Origin: Aurantiochytrium sp. KH105
Taxonomy: Eukaryota > Sar > Bigyra > Thraustochytrida > Thraustochytriidae
DNA length: 64,000 bases
NCBI GenBank assembly: GCA_003116975.1
Contig: BGKB01000026.1
Coordinates: 1 to 64,000, forward strand
Direction of reading: 5' to 3'
In this document: one piece after another, positions 29,401 to 39,048 of the stretch
Numbering within the stretch: the first letter of the stretch is position 1
Layout of the letters: every line of letters starts with the position of its first letter
The notes under the pieces: generated by a model
Database searches by the model: none
Told to the model about the DNA's origin: nothing
The model's input: only the letters and a program-made list of their open reading frames with translations
Program-made: the position numbers and the translations under genes

Positions 29401-31023
29401 GAAGCGAAGAGAGCGGCCCTCGAGGACTTTGACGCGATGACTCATGATGGACATTTTGTGCAGGGAGGGCTGACGGTTAAAGAGAACAATGTCATCATCG
29501 CGCAAATGTCGTTCGACCATATCTCCGATCTGCAGCTCGCGAGCAAGAGCATCGCGGTTGCGCACATAGGCAAGATTCTTTTTGGTGCGAGAGTCGTTTT
29601 CAAGAATGGCGGCGGCATTGCTGGGCGAGCACAAGATGCCGCCAGCGCCGGCGCCCGGGTTGCCGTCTTCCATCATGCGCACGGCATTGGCACCCGGATG
29701 GACGTCGGGACCGTTGCGCACGGCGGCGCGCAGGCGCTCAATGTTGTGTTGGTTGACACTCTCGGGAAAAGTGAGCTTACGTGCCATGCGCGTGGGCACA
29801 CCGACCTGATGAATTTCGAGGTTTGGATCTGGCGAGATGACGGTACGGCCCGAGAAGTCGACACGTTTGCCGGAGAGATTGCCACGAAAACGACCTTGCT
29901 TGCCCTTGAGACGCTGCACGAGACCACGAATGGCCTTTTGCTCGCGACGTACCTGAGCGGGAAAGCCCGAAAGCTCGCCATTAATGAATTGACTTGCGAA
30001 CATTTGCAAGCGGTTCCAGATCTCATAGACCTTTTTCATCTTACCGCCCGAGTTCCACACGATGGCAAGCTCATTGTTGCAGTCAATAACCTCTTGAAGT
30101 TTGCCCGTAAGGTCGTCTTCGTTCGAGCCCTGCGATTCGACCTTGACGGAAGGTCGGATGGCCACTGGAGGCACGAGGATGTGGGTGAGGATCATGTTTT
30201 CTGGGCGTGAGTGCGCCGGACTGGCCCAAAGAAGGGGAAGATCCTCATCGCGGATCTTGCGAAAGAGGTTGAGCACAAAGAGAGGCGAAAGGGACTCCTG
30301 AATCTTGTCGACAGCGCCTTCGTCGAGCTCGGTTGATGTCGTGGCGGAGATGGCAGTGCGAAACTGCTTTTGACGCGCGCGTATCGCCAGGTCACTGTCT
30401 TTGAACTCTTTGACCTTGTACTTTTCGTGCACGAGCTTGATCGAGTCTGCGCCCGGAACCTTCTTCACGACGCCATTAAAGTCGAGGCAGTCGGGGCAAC
30501 GCCGCGCTTTTTTGCACGTTTCGATAATTTTTTTGCGCGTGTTGGCCTTTTGGATGCTGTCCGCAGAAGGTCGTTGCATGAGCTGCATGAACTTTGCCTT
30601 TTCTGCACGGTTGAGAAGCACGCTGCCGCACGACTTGCACACGGTCTGCAAGACGGACTGGATTGCTTTGTAGTAGCCAATGTGAAAGACGGGAAGCGTA
30701 AGTTCGATGTGACCAAAGTGACCCGTGCAGTTGGTGAGGTTCTTTTTGCACGTCTTGCACGTGAGACTCTTGTCGGAGACGCCCAGACGCGGGTCCAGAC
30801 AGCCGTACTCTACGGGCTCGCGGGACCCGATCTCGTAGAGCTTGTTGTTGGACACGCGCAGCTCCGAGGCCTGGACCATCTCGGGGCCGGACAGCATCGC
30901 GAACTGGATCTCCTTGATGCGCTTTGGCTTCTCGCGGCTCTGGCCGTCGCCGTCGTTGAGGGTTGCCTTGGCCATCATCTCGTTCAGGACGGCGAGCCGC
31001 CCGCCCGCGGACTCTGTCATCAT
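26416..31023 (-). CDS. RPC1: DNA-directed RNA polymerase III subunit 1
   Basis: A 1,535-residue largest subunit of the polymerase that makes tRNA and 5S rRNA. I take the start at MMTESAGG (31023), because the Ala/Arg-rich frame back to 31191 looks like leader. The clamp-head zinc site is seen as CxxC...[10 protein letters not shown] ([19 protein letters not shown]) and CKSCG. The catalytic loop [12 protein letters not shown] lies near residues 550-561, with the three Mg-binding aspartates. Other polymerase landmarks are [21 protein letters not shown], the bridge-helix region [23 protein letters not shown] and [20 protein letters not shown]. The C-terminus ([16 protein letters not shown]) is of the RPC1 type and there is no heptad CTD, which excludes Pol II. 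It is longer than the ~1,390 residues of human POLR3A because of loop insertions. Confidence 0.95.
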   Translation of the reverse strand: [1535 protein letters not shown]

Positions 31024-31296
31024 CTTGCCGCGCTCCCGCCGCTCTCTCCGCGCCGCAGGCCTGGCCAGCGCCCGCCTCTTCACCTGCCCGTCCGCCTGCG
31101 CGCCTGCCTGACTGTCTGCGCGCCTGCTCCGCCGCCGCGCCGCTGCCGGCCGGGGCGCCGCCGCTCTCGCCGCCGCTCTCGCCGCCGCCACCCAAGGCTG
31201 TCTGCCGCGCGGTTGGTCGACTGATTCTCATGTCTTGCCAGGGCCCATTCACTGTCCATCAAACAGGACATGCCAATCCGTCAATCAATCCATCAG

Positions 31297-31326
31297 GCAA
31301 GCAAGCAAGCAAGCAAGCAAGCAAGC
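31297..31326. repeat. (GCAA)n tetranucleotide array
   Basis: About seven GCAA units 275-300 bp upstream of the RPC1 start. They are of the same AAGC class seen before the ROCO, carrier and TPR genes. Confidence 0.9.
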
Positions 31327-31412
31327 CGTCGATCGTAAGGGATGGAGGAGGAAGGGTGAGGGGACCGTGGAGGTGCCGCGTCCGGTCCGAGGTCACGAAT
31401 GCAAGCTCAGCT

Positions 31413-31420
31413 TAGGCCTA
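31413..31420. promoter_or_regulatory. TAGGCCTA palindrome
   Basis: A perfect copy 390 bp upstream of the RPC1 start codon. Confidence 0.35.
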
Positions 31421-31719
31421 TGGGTGCGCGGATGGGCGGGGATCGCAGACTTTCGTCATCCCTTTGCAACTTGTAGACAAGATGTCGAGGGCCGCACATG
31501 TAGGCTAGAAGTCTCTTGAGCTGTGAAATCTGCCCTTTTTGATCTTTCTCTTCACTGTCAATCATCAAGCATATGCTGTCGGCTTGGATGGACGATCCAG
31601 TGCATCTCAGTAAACGAATCGCTCAAGATCCTTCAACTTTCGATCACCTCCAAAGACTTGCGAGCGAACCTCGCGCATTTTGATAAGCAAGGGCAAAGAG
31701 AACGATTCGAAATGCACCT

Positions 31720-31754
<35 letters not shown>

Positions 31755-31870
31755 ATCATCACCGCTCTCATACTTTGCACGTGGAGTGAATGAAGTGAGG
31801 TTCTTGATACGTTCGTTCTCTTCGTCCAAGCAAACCTTGCGTCCTCAAACGGAGAAACCAGGAGAATTGT

Positions 31871-31966
31871 ACGTTTTAGAAGAAATTAGATTGAACGTTT
31901 TAGAAGAAATTAGATTGAACGTTTTAGAAGAAATTAGATTGAACGTTTTAGAAGAAATTTGATTTT
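31871..31966. repeat. 24-bp tandem repeat, four copies
   Basis: Copies start at 31871, 31895, 31919 and 31943 with the core ACGTTTTAGAAGAAATTAGA. The first three are identical and the last differs near its end. The array is AT-rich and lies 65 bp beyond the ZIP stop codon, so it would fall in that gene's 3' UTR. Confidence 0.95.
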
Positions 31967-32031
31967 GCCTTGGGGGATTGCAAAGAAACACAGAATCATG
32001 AGAATGAGGTGGTACGACATCGGAAAGAAGC

Positions 32032-33789
32032 TTAGTGATCGTGGTCGTGGTCGTCGCCTTCCGCATGGCAGTGCTCATGAAAGAGACCAAAGACTCCAAT
32101 CACGACGGCGCCCAAGACAATGAGAAACATGCGAAAGAAGCGACGCGACTTGGAGTCAATGTTCACAATGGACGGGACGAGCTCAGCGAGTGCAACGTAT
32201 GCGAGGAAACCTGCACCGTAGACAAGCACATACGCCTGCGCGGTCTCGTCAATGGAGGCGTTGAGTGCAAGCACAATGATGGCGCCAACGACGCAGGTGA
32301 GCTGGCTGCAAAAGTTGAAGAAGAGAGCGGCCTTGAAACTGAGTCCTGCACGAACAAGGATCACAAAGTCGACCAGTTCCTGGGGAATCTCATGCATCAC
32401 GACCGAGGCAAGCGTGATCCACCCGATCGCCGAAGTCGGGCAGGCCGCAAAGCCAATTGCAATCAACATTCCGTCGACAAGGTTGTGGATTCCATCACCA
32501 ATAATGATGTTGTACACGAGCGGAAGGTCAACTGCACCGTCGATGCTTCCATCTTCCTGGCCCTCCATGTCAACCTTGCCGCGACCATCGGCCTCAACAA
32601 TGGCAGTGGTAGAGTGCGTGTGGTCGAGACCAACGATGGATGTGCCCATCTGGATGAAGAGAGCAGTCACCACACCACCGAGAAAAGCAGTTCCGGTCTG
32701 CCACCCAAAGTCAACGCTCTCGGTGGACTCGGGAAGAAGGTGAATGAAGACTGTAGAGAGGAGGAAGCCAATAGCAAGAGCGGAGACGTCATTCATGATG
32801 TTGGTGTTGAGCGACTTTCTCTTGCCGATGATGAGAAAGACACCGACGAGAGACGTAAGAGCGGCGACGACGGTGGCGGCAAGGGTCTTTCCCCAGACAG
32901 CAGCATTGGTGCTGGTGCTGCTCTCACTTTCGCTTTCACTCGCCTCGAGCTGCACAGTGCACTCTTCCTCGGGCTCACTGGTCGCCGAGAGGTCACTGCA
33001 GCAGCCATGATATCTGTTGAGATGCAGGTGCCCATCTTCGCACACGAGACGCTCGCAGTGCTCATTGTCTGTTTCCTCAGTGCATCCGTCCCATTCGTAC
33101 TCATCAAGGTGCACCTCCATTTGCTCTTCTTCGAACAGGACGATCATGGTGTCATTCGAGCATGAGACAGTCTCCAGGAGGTATTCGACCTCGGCCGAGT
33201 AATGGTCATGGTCATGGTCATGGTCATCCTCTTCCTCCTCCTCTTCCTCTTCGTAGTCGTGGTCGTGGTCGTGCTCGTGTTCCTCCTCTAGAAAAGCAAC
33301 GAGATGCTCCAATGCGGCTGTGCAGGTCGTTGAGACCTCCTCCTCTTCTTCCTCCTCGCGCACAACGTGGCAGGTGGCTTCTGCAGTCTCATTCGTTGCG
33401 ACATCGGCACAGCAGCCATGGTACCGGTTGAGATGCAGATGATCGTCCTCACACACAAACATCTCGCAGTGACCATCAAAGTCACAATCGGATGTGTACT
33501 CGTCGAGGTCAATGACGTATTCGTGGTCCTCGTAGAGAACAGTCATGGAATCACTTGTGCAAGAGACGGTGGACAGGAGATATTCGACCTCCTCGTCATC
33601 ATGATCGTGATCGTGGTCCTCTTCATCGCTCGTTTCGTTACTATGGAGCGCTGCTTCAGCCTCCATGAAAACGATGAACCGGTCGATTGCGGGCGTGCAG
33701 GCAGCAACATCGCTGCTGGCCTGAGCTTGAGCTCCGGTCGCAAGGGAGAGCACGGCAATGGCTGCCACGGACGCGGAAAACTTGATCAT
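32032..33789 (-). CDS. ZIP-family metal transporter with duplicated Cys/His ectodomain
   Basis: A 585-residue protein from MIKFSASVAAIAVLSL (33789), a clear signal peptide; the frame before it lacks protein character. Two tandem ectodomain copies follow, each with an acidic-His stretch, a TVSC strand and the same end, FVCEDDHLHLNRYHGCC or LVCEDGHLHLNRYHGCC. The membrane domain shows the ZIP pattern: NIMNDVSALAIGFLLSTVFIH, then H435-N-L-V-D-G in span 4 and H466-E-I-P-Q-E in span 5, where LIV-1 types usually read HNFTDG and HEIPHE. It ends HAEGDDHDHDH, another likely metal-binding tail. ZIP proteins import Zn, Fe or Mn into the cytosol; which metal is used cannot be read here. The Gln in place of the usual His in span 5 may alter specificity. 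Confidence 0.88.
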   Translation of the reverse strand: MIKFSASVAAIAVLSLATGAQAQASSDVAACTPAIDRFIVFMEAEAALHSNETSDEEDHDHDHDDEEVEYLLSTVSCTSDSMTVLYEDHEYVIDLDEYTSDCDFDGHCEMFVCEDDHLHLNRYHGCCADVATNETAEATCHVVREEEEEEEVSTTCTAALEHLVAFLEEEHEHDHDHDYEEEEEEEEDDHDHDHDHYSAEVEYLLETVSCSNDTMIVLFEEEQMEVHLDEYEWDGCTEETDNEHCERLVCEDGHLHLNRYHGCCSDLSATSEPEEECTVQLEASESESESSTSTNAAVWGKTLAATVVAALTSLVGVFLIIGKRKSLNTNIMNDVSALAIGFLLSTVFIHLLPESTESVDFGWQTGTAFLGGVVTALFIQMGTSIVGLDHTHSTTAIVEADGRGKVDMEGQEDGSIDGAVDLPLVYNIIIGDGIHNLVDGMLIAIGFAACPTSAIGWITLASVVMHEIPQELVDFVILVRAGLSFKAALFFNFCSQLTCVVGAIIVLALNASIDETAQAYVLVYGAGFLAYVALAELVPSIVNIDSKSRRFFRMFLIVLGAVVIGVFGLFHEHCHAEGDDHDHDH

Positions 33790-34824
33790 GTTTTCAGTGG
33801 TGCTGGCGATTCGTCTTTTCGGTTCTTTCGCGCTTGCTTGCAGGTTTTCAGGATCGCTCGAGTTGGTTGCGTGTTTGCTGCGATCGCCGCGCGGCCTCGG
33901 CGAAGTTTTGGCCATTCGGCTTGACCGAAAGCGATCGTTCACCTTGCTTTCTGTTGATCGTCATGCACATCGTTTGCTGCACGCGCTAGCCAATCATTGC
34001 GAGCTCCGAGCCCACGACAAGGTTGTCTGTGTGCGCTCCAGCCTTGGATCAAGATCTCGGCTCTTTCCCGCAGCTTTTTTTGAAGAATATGTGTCCTTTA
34101 GGTGGAGCTAGGTGTGACGAGGTTAGGTCTGCCGTAAGGGACTCCTAGCATCTCGAGCCTCGTGCTCGATCAACCGATCCCAGATCAGGTCGATGTGCTT
34201 TCATCTTGCGATCGGCCCAGCAAGCGAACCTGCACCAGTCGTGCGGTAAACGAGGCCGCTTCCGCGCGCGCGCGCGCACGGAGATGGTCCTCGTACGTGC
34301 GGCAGCGCTTCTAAAGAAAAAAGAAGTTGGTCCCCGTCCTGGCACGCAATTCGACCCAAGCATCTCCAGATGCGGGGACAAACCGTTAGGGTCCCTCCGT
34401 GAGTGTCTACTCTCGAAAGGGCCTTGGAGCGCAGACAATGTGCGCGTGCTGCACGTGCTGTAGTTGGGGACGAGGAGTGAGAGGACACGGTGCGGATGCG
34501 GCGCAGCAACTGGTTTCGCAAACGGTGAAGACACACTCCTTTGGTGAGAAGTCTCTTTGCGGAGACGGAAACCTGCCTTGATGATGTTAGCTCTCTCGCA
34601 ACCTGTCATTTGGAATCTCGAGACGCTGATGAGATCTCGAGACGCTGACGAGATCTAACGAGACAGCGTCACGTGTGTGGGTGCGTGCGTGACCTGGGGC
34701 CGCGTGAGCAAGGTGTGCTTTCACCATTGTGACGACAGCGTTGGGAATGTGTGACGAAGAAGTCTTTGGTAGAGCACGAGTGAGGACAAAGTCCTCGGCG
34801 CCTGTGATTTCGAATCTAAACGTT

Positions 34825-35184
34825 CAATAGCCTGACGGGTGATGCGTGCAGCTGCAGGAGCACGCGCGATTGCTCTTGCGATATGGTGTCGGATGTGAGA
34901 TCCTTGTGAGTGTGTGCACACGTCGAATGGGCGGCATCGTTGCAATGTTGGACACATGTGTTTCAGAATATGCTGAGCAGTTCTGCTTCACAGTTCCAGC
35001 CTATCAATAGCTTGACTGGTGATGCGTGCATGCGCATTTGCTCTTGCGAGACCGTATTGGACGGGAGGTCATTGTGTGCACACGTCGAATGGGCAGCGGC
35101 GCTGCAATGTTGGACACATGTTTCAGAATATGATGAGCAGAGTCTGCTTCGCAGTTTTGCTTTACATTTGCAGCCTATCTTGCC
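34825..35184. repeat. 180-bp tandem duplication, diverged
   Basis: Both copies begin CAATAGC(C/T)TGAC(G/T)GGTGATGCG (34825 and 35005, exactly 180 bp apart). They share the block GTGCACACGTCGAATGGGC, a TGCAATGTTGGACACATG block and TTTCAGAATATG. The end of the second copy is marked by the shared GCAGCCTATC-like sequence. Confidence 0.85.
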
Positions 35185-35550
35185 GATCGGCGTACACTCG
35201 CAACCAGGGCACACACGCAGAGTATGAGAAGCCGAACTTTGGAGAGGTGATGTATGCTTCCCAGCGCGACTGCAGAGAGACCTGTCTCTTCAATGCGAGA
35301 GAAGATGAGACATCTGGACAAGGAGGCGCATCATCAGGCTGATTGCTTGGCCGATTTTTGAAGTGTGAGTTCCTGACGCATCCCTTGCGAGGAAGCCTCA
35401 CCTTCTATTCTGCCAACTTCTCCAGTGAAATTGGTTGATTGTTGCTCGAAAGAATCCGTCTGATCCTTTTGTCTGAGCAACTTGAGGGGCTGAAGGTCAT
35501 GTGGTGAAAGGGAGCTTGCCGGGTGACGTCAACTTGCAATCAAGACACAG

Positions 35551-35730
35551 AACATTGATGAGGAGCATTTAAATGAGCTGTTCACAGTCTTCGCCTCTTT
35601 TGGTCGATGGTAGAAGTATGTGTCGCGAGCGAACATTGATGAAGAGCATCTAAATGAGCTGTTCACAGTCTTCGCCTCTTTTGGTCGGTGATTGAAATAT
35701 GTGTCGCGAGCGAACATTGATGAGCAACCT
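35551..35730. repeat. 81-bp tandem duplication, two copies and a stub
   Basis: Copies begin AACATTGATGA at 35551, 35632 and 35713. The first two share GAGCTGTTCACAGTCTTCGC and GTGTCGCGAGCG; the third breaks off after about 14 bases. The two full copies are about nine-tenths alike. Confidence 0.9.
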
Positions 35731-36611
35731 CTTTAGGCTTATAGTCTTGTCTGGTCTTGTTTTGAATTTTTAGAAAGCAAGACCTGCAAATGCTCGTGAC
35801 GCCACCATTGAAAGTACCTCTTTCCATTGTTGTTGTTAATGTTGTTATTGTTGTTGATGATGATGACAACTTCTTCAATTTTGAAATGGGCTCTTTCTTG
35901 TTGGCAAGGATCGTTTTCAGCGTCAAATGTCACTTGGACATGCTCTTGGTCCAGTGCTGAATACGTGGTGTGCCAGCCTGGTCAAGAGAGAAGCAAGACC
36001 TCTTTGATTCGGAGGAATAGAGCGATAAGGCTCTGCGTTTGGATGCAAGATTTTCTCCCTTTCCTTTCTAAAAGGCTGCTTGCCTGTCCGCTGCGAACCC
36101 AACCAAGGTCGATTGCCTCATCAGCGTGTCCGTGGATTGCGCGCTTCGCCGAGACGTCGTCTACCGCGGCATGCCCATATCAAGCGACGTCCTCGATCCT
36201 GGGGGACGCACCAAGTGCCCGGAACATTGCGCCGCGCTGGCTGGTGCCGCTGCTTGCCAAGTGGCCGGTCATGTCCGGTCTTCTCGGCGAGCCACCTCGG
36301 TCCTCTCCGTCCTCGTCGTGGCCACCGCCAGCATCGACAGCAGCTGGCAGTGGCCTGCGTGGCACGCAGTCCGTACTCGCTCAGCTCACGCCGCCCTTTG
36401 TTGGGACTGGCTGTCAGACTGGGACTGGCCGACCGAGGCCGACTGACTGCTGACTGACTCTGTCAGTGAGCGACAGCGAGTGATTGACCGATGGAGTGAC
36501 GTCCAATGTGGCGGTCCACGCTCAAGATCGCGGGTCGACGGAGGCGCGGCGTTGTGTATGGCAGAGAATTGTTCTTTTCAAGGATGGGTGGACCTCGAGG
36601 TCGACCGGCCC

Positions 36612-36640
36612 ATCGATCGATCGATCGATCGATCGATCGA
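36612..36640. repeat. (CGAT)n array
   Basis: About seven CGAT units ending in TTGATGG. Confidence 0.9.
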
Positions 36641-36717
36641 TTGATGGCGCAAGCCCTTTTCTGATCAGAACATGAAAACCTGGCCGGTCGTGGGCCACTC
36701 CACTACCGGGACGGAAA

Positions 36718-36866
<149 letters not shown>

Positions 36867-38467
36867 CAAGACAAGACAAGGCAAGGCATGGTGGCCTTGA
36901 ATCTTGAGTGAAAGATCTCCGTCTCCGCTCGACGGAAAGTAGTCTCGCGCAGCAGCTGCCGCAGCTCCGAGCTGCAGCACGATGGCGATGGAATGAACAA
37001 GAATGAAGGGAAAGCAAGCAACATGCAAGTTGCGCTGCAGCTGGAGGTGGTGCAGGAGAGGGCTGTTGATTCCGGCACGGCACCTGCGTGGCGAGGGGAC
37101 GCCCCTCCGGAGTCCACCCCGCGGTAGCTGTAGCGTGCTGACATCAGCATCCTCGGCCTGCCTTCGAAACATTCATGGCCTCCTGCTGCAGCTGCAGCAG
37201 CAGCTGCAGCAGCTGGCTGGCGACCTGTCAACCAACCGCAGACGCACGCACGCACGGCGCGGTCAGCCGTGGCCGGTGCCTTCTTCCGCAGCCGCTCCCA
37301 AGGGCCCGCTCAGCCGCGCCTGCGCCGCGGCGCTCTCGTTTCCTTCCCGTTCTCGCAGTTCGTTCTCGCTGCCGAACAATCTCTGCAGCGTACGCCGCCG
37401 CCGCAGCGGGGAGGTTGATTGAGTCGATTCTTCTAGCTCGCGAGGCGACGCTAGGCTAGGATCTGTCTGGCCCCTCGCCTCTTCTCGCCGCCGCGGGTCC
37501 TGGCTGGCGCCGCTCCACCCGCGCAGGTCCTGGCTGGCGCGGCCAGCCACGGCGCTCCGTGTGTGACGCGGTCCGTCCCAGCCACACGAGACGACCCTCG
37601 CCGTCGGAGCTTGGGCCTCGAGCTTGGATCTTTCGTTATTATCATCGGCAGCGGCAGCAGCGCAGGTCCCATGCAGTGCATGCATGCCATGCCACAAGTA
37701 GAAGGCCTAGGCCCATCCATGCCTGACGCCATCCATGCCTTGACGCCATCCATGCCTTGCTTGCTTGCTGGCTGCCACCCACGCCTTGCAGGGACGCGAC
37801 CAGGCCGCAGGGCCGACAGAGACCAGCGCAGGCGCGGCGCCTCGGCACGGAGAAGCGCACGCTCGCTCGCTCGCAGGCACGCACGGACGCACGCTCGCAC
37901 GCACGCTCGGATACAGTCGCAGTGTCGCTCCTGCTTGCTGCTTGCTGCAGGCTGGGCCTCCTCCATGCCCTCCTCTCCCTCCTTCCTCCCCTGGCTGCGG
38001 ATCGGAGCGCGGACTCGCCTCGCGTTCGCCGCGCACGCCTCGCCTGGCTCATGTTCCTGCCGAGTCCTGTCCCGTCAGTCCCTCCGTGCCTTTCTTTTCC
38101 TTGCTTCCGGAGCCCCTTCTGCTCTGCTTCGGGCCGCTTCGAGGCGCTTCGACAGCCAGGCGGGGAGGGCGTGGCGGCGACTGCGACTTGAGGCGACTCG
38201 GCTCGACAGCGCGTCGGTCGCAGGGTCGAGTTTGCCACGGTGAGCTGCGTCGCGTTAGTTGAGTTGAGTTGAGTTGGGCTGGGCTGGGTTGAGTTCAATT
38301 CAAGTTGCCTTGGTTGCCTGTTTGTTGGTTTGTTTGTTTGTTTGTTGAGCCCGCCGTCCCAGAGACTCGGCGGAGCAGCGGCACGGAGAGCAAGCAGCCA
38401 GAGAGCAGGGACTCGCTCGCCAGATCACGCGCCCGCCCAGAACTCGAATTCGCGCGGCAACGACAAT

Positions 38468-38510
<43 letters not shown>
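38468..38510. repeat. (CAG)n run in non-coding DNA
   Basis: About 14 CAG units about 540 bp upstream of the carrier gene. Unlike the other CAG tracts in genes here, it is in a region without coding support. Confidence 0.9.
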
Positions 38511-38511
<1 letters not shown>

Positions 38512-38720
38512 GCGGCGGGACAGAGCGAACGAAGCCAGAGCGGGGAGGGAGCCAGCCACCCGGCGCGTCGCGAGCGCTGGCGACGGCGCGCGAGCTAGCT
38601 GACTACCTGGCAGAGAAGGCAGGAAGCCTGGCCTGGCCGCGCGGGTGTGCGTGCGTGCGTGCGTGCGTGGTCGTAGTAGGAGCAGGAGCAACCCACCAAC
38701 AGAAGGGAAAGAAGCAGAGC

Positions 38721-38770
38721 AGCAAGCAAGCAGGCAAGCTAAGCAAGCAAGCAAGCAAGCAAGCAAGCAG
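38721..38770. repeat. AAGC tetranucleotide array
   Basis: GCAA/AAGC units about 280-330 bp before the carrier ATG. A CCTG array (about 38970-39010) follows close to the start. Confidence 0.85.
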
Positions 38771-39048
38771 TAGAACCGTAAAAGAGCGCGCTCGACGCGG
38801 AAGAGACGCACGCCGGCAGACTGCTCTGACGGGCACGCTCGCTCGCTCGCTCGCAAGCAAGCAAACTCAGTTTACGCGTCAGTCCAGGTGCTCTTGCTTG
38901 CTCACCTGCTTGCGAACAGCGCATACCGTAAATAAGCCGAGCGAAGCGGAGCCCCCTGCGTGTCTATCTGCCTGCCTGCCTGCCTGCCTGCGTGCCTGCC
39001 TGCGTGCCTGGGATATTGTCATCCTGGACCCGTAGCAAGACGAGCAGG

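Larger units (their letters stand above)
31024..32031. other. RPC1 upstream region and ZIP downstream region
   Basis: A 1,008-bp spacer. From the RPC1 side it holds GC-rich leader, an AAGC array (31297-31326), TAGGCCTA (31413), a short CAG run near 31727 and a 24-bp tandem repeat (31871-31966). No gene is supported. Confidence 0.55.

Noticed and set aside
28660..30210. A 516-residue plus-strand frame opposite the polymerase gene
   Set aside because: It is an antisense shadow of a highly conserved coding region.
31024..31191. Longer N-terminus of the polymerase III subunit
   Set aside because: The Ala/Arg-rich extension has GC-leader composition and does not resemble RPC1 N-termini; MMTES at 31023 is preferred.
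31871..31966. CRISPR-like regular repeat
   Set aside because: The 24-bp units abut without spacers, so this is a simple tandem repeat in a eukaryotic genome.
34145..34609. A 154-residue minus-strand frame upstream of the ZIP gene
   Set aside because: Low-complexity Arg/Ser content with no motif or splice support.
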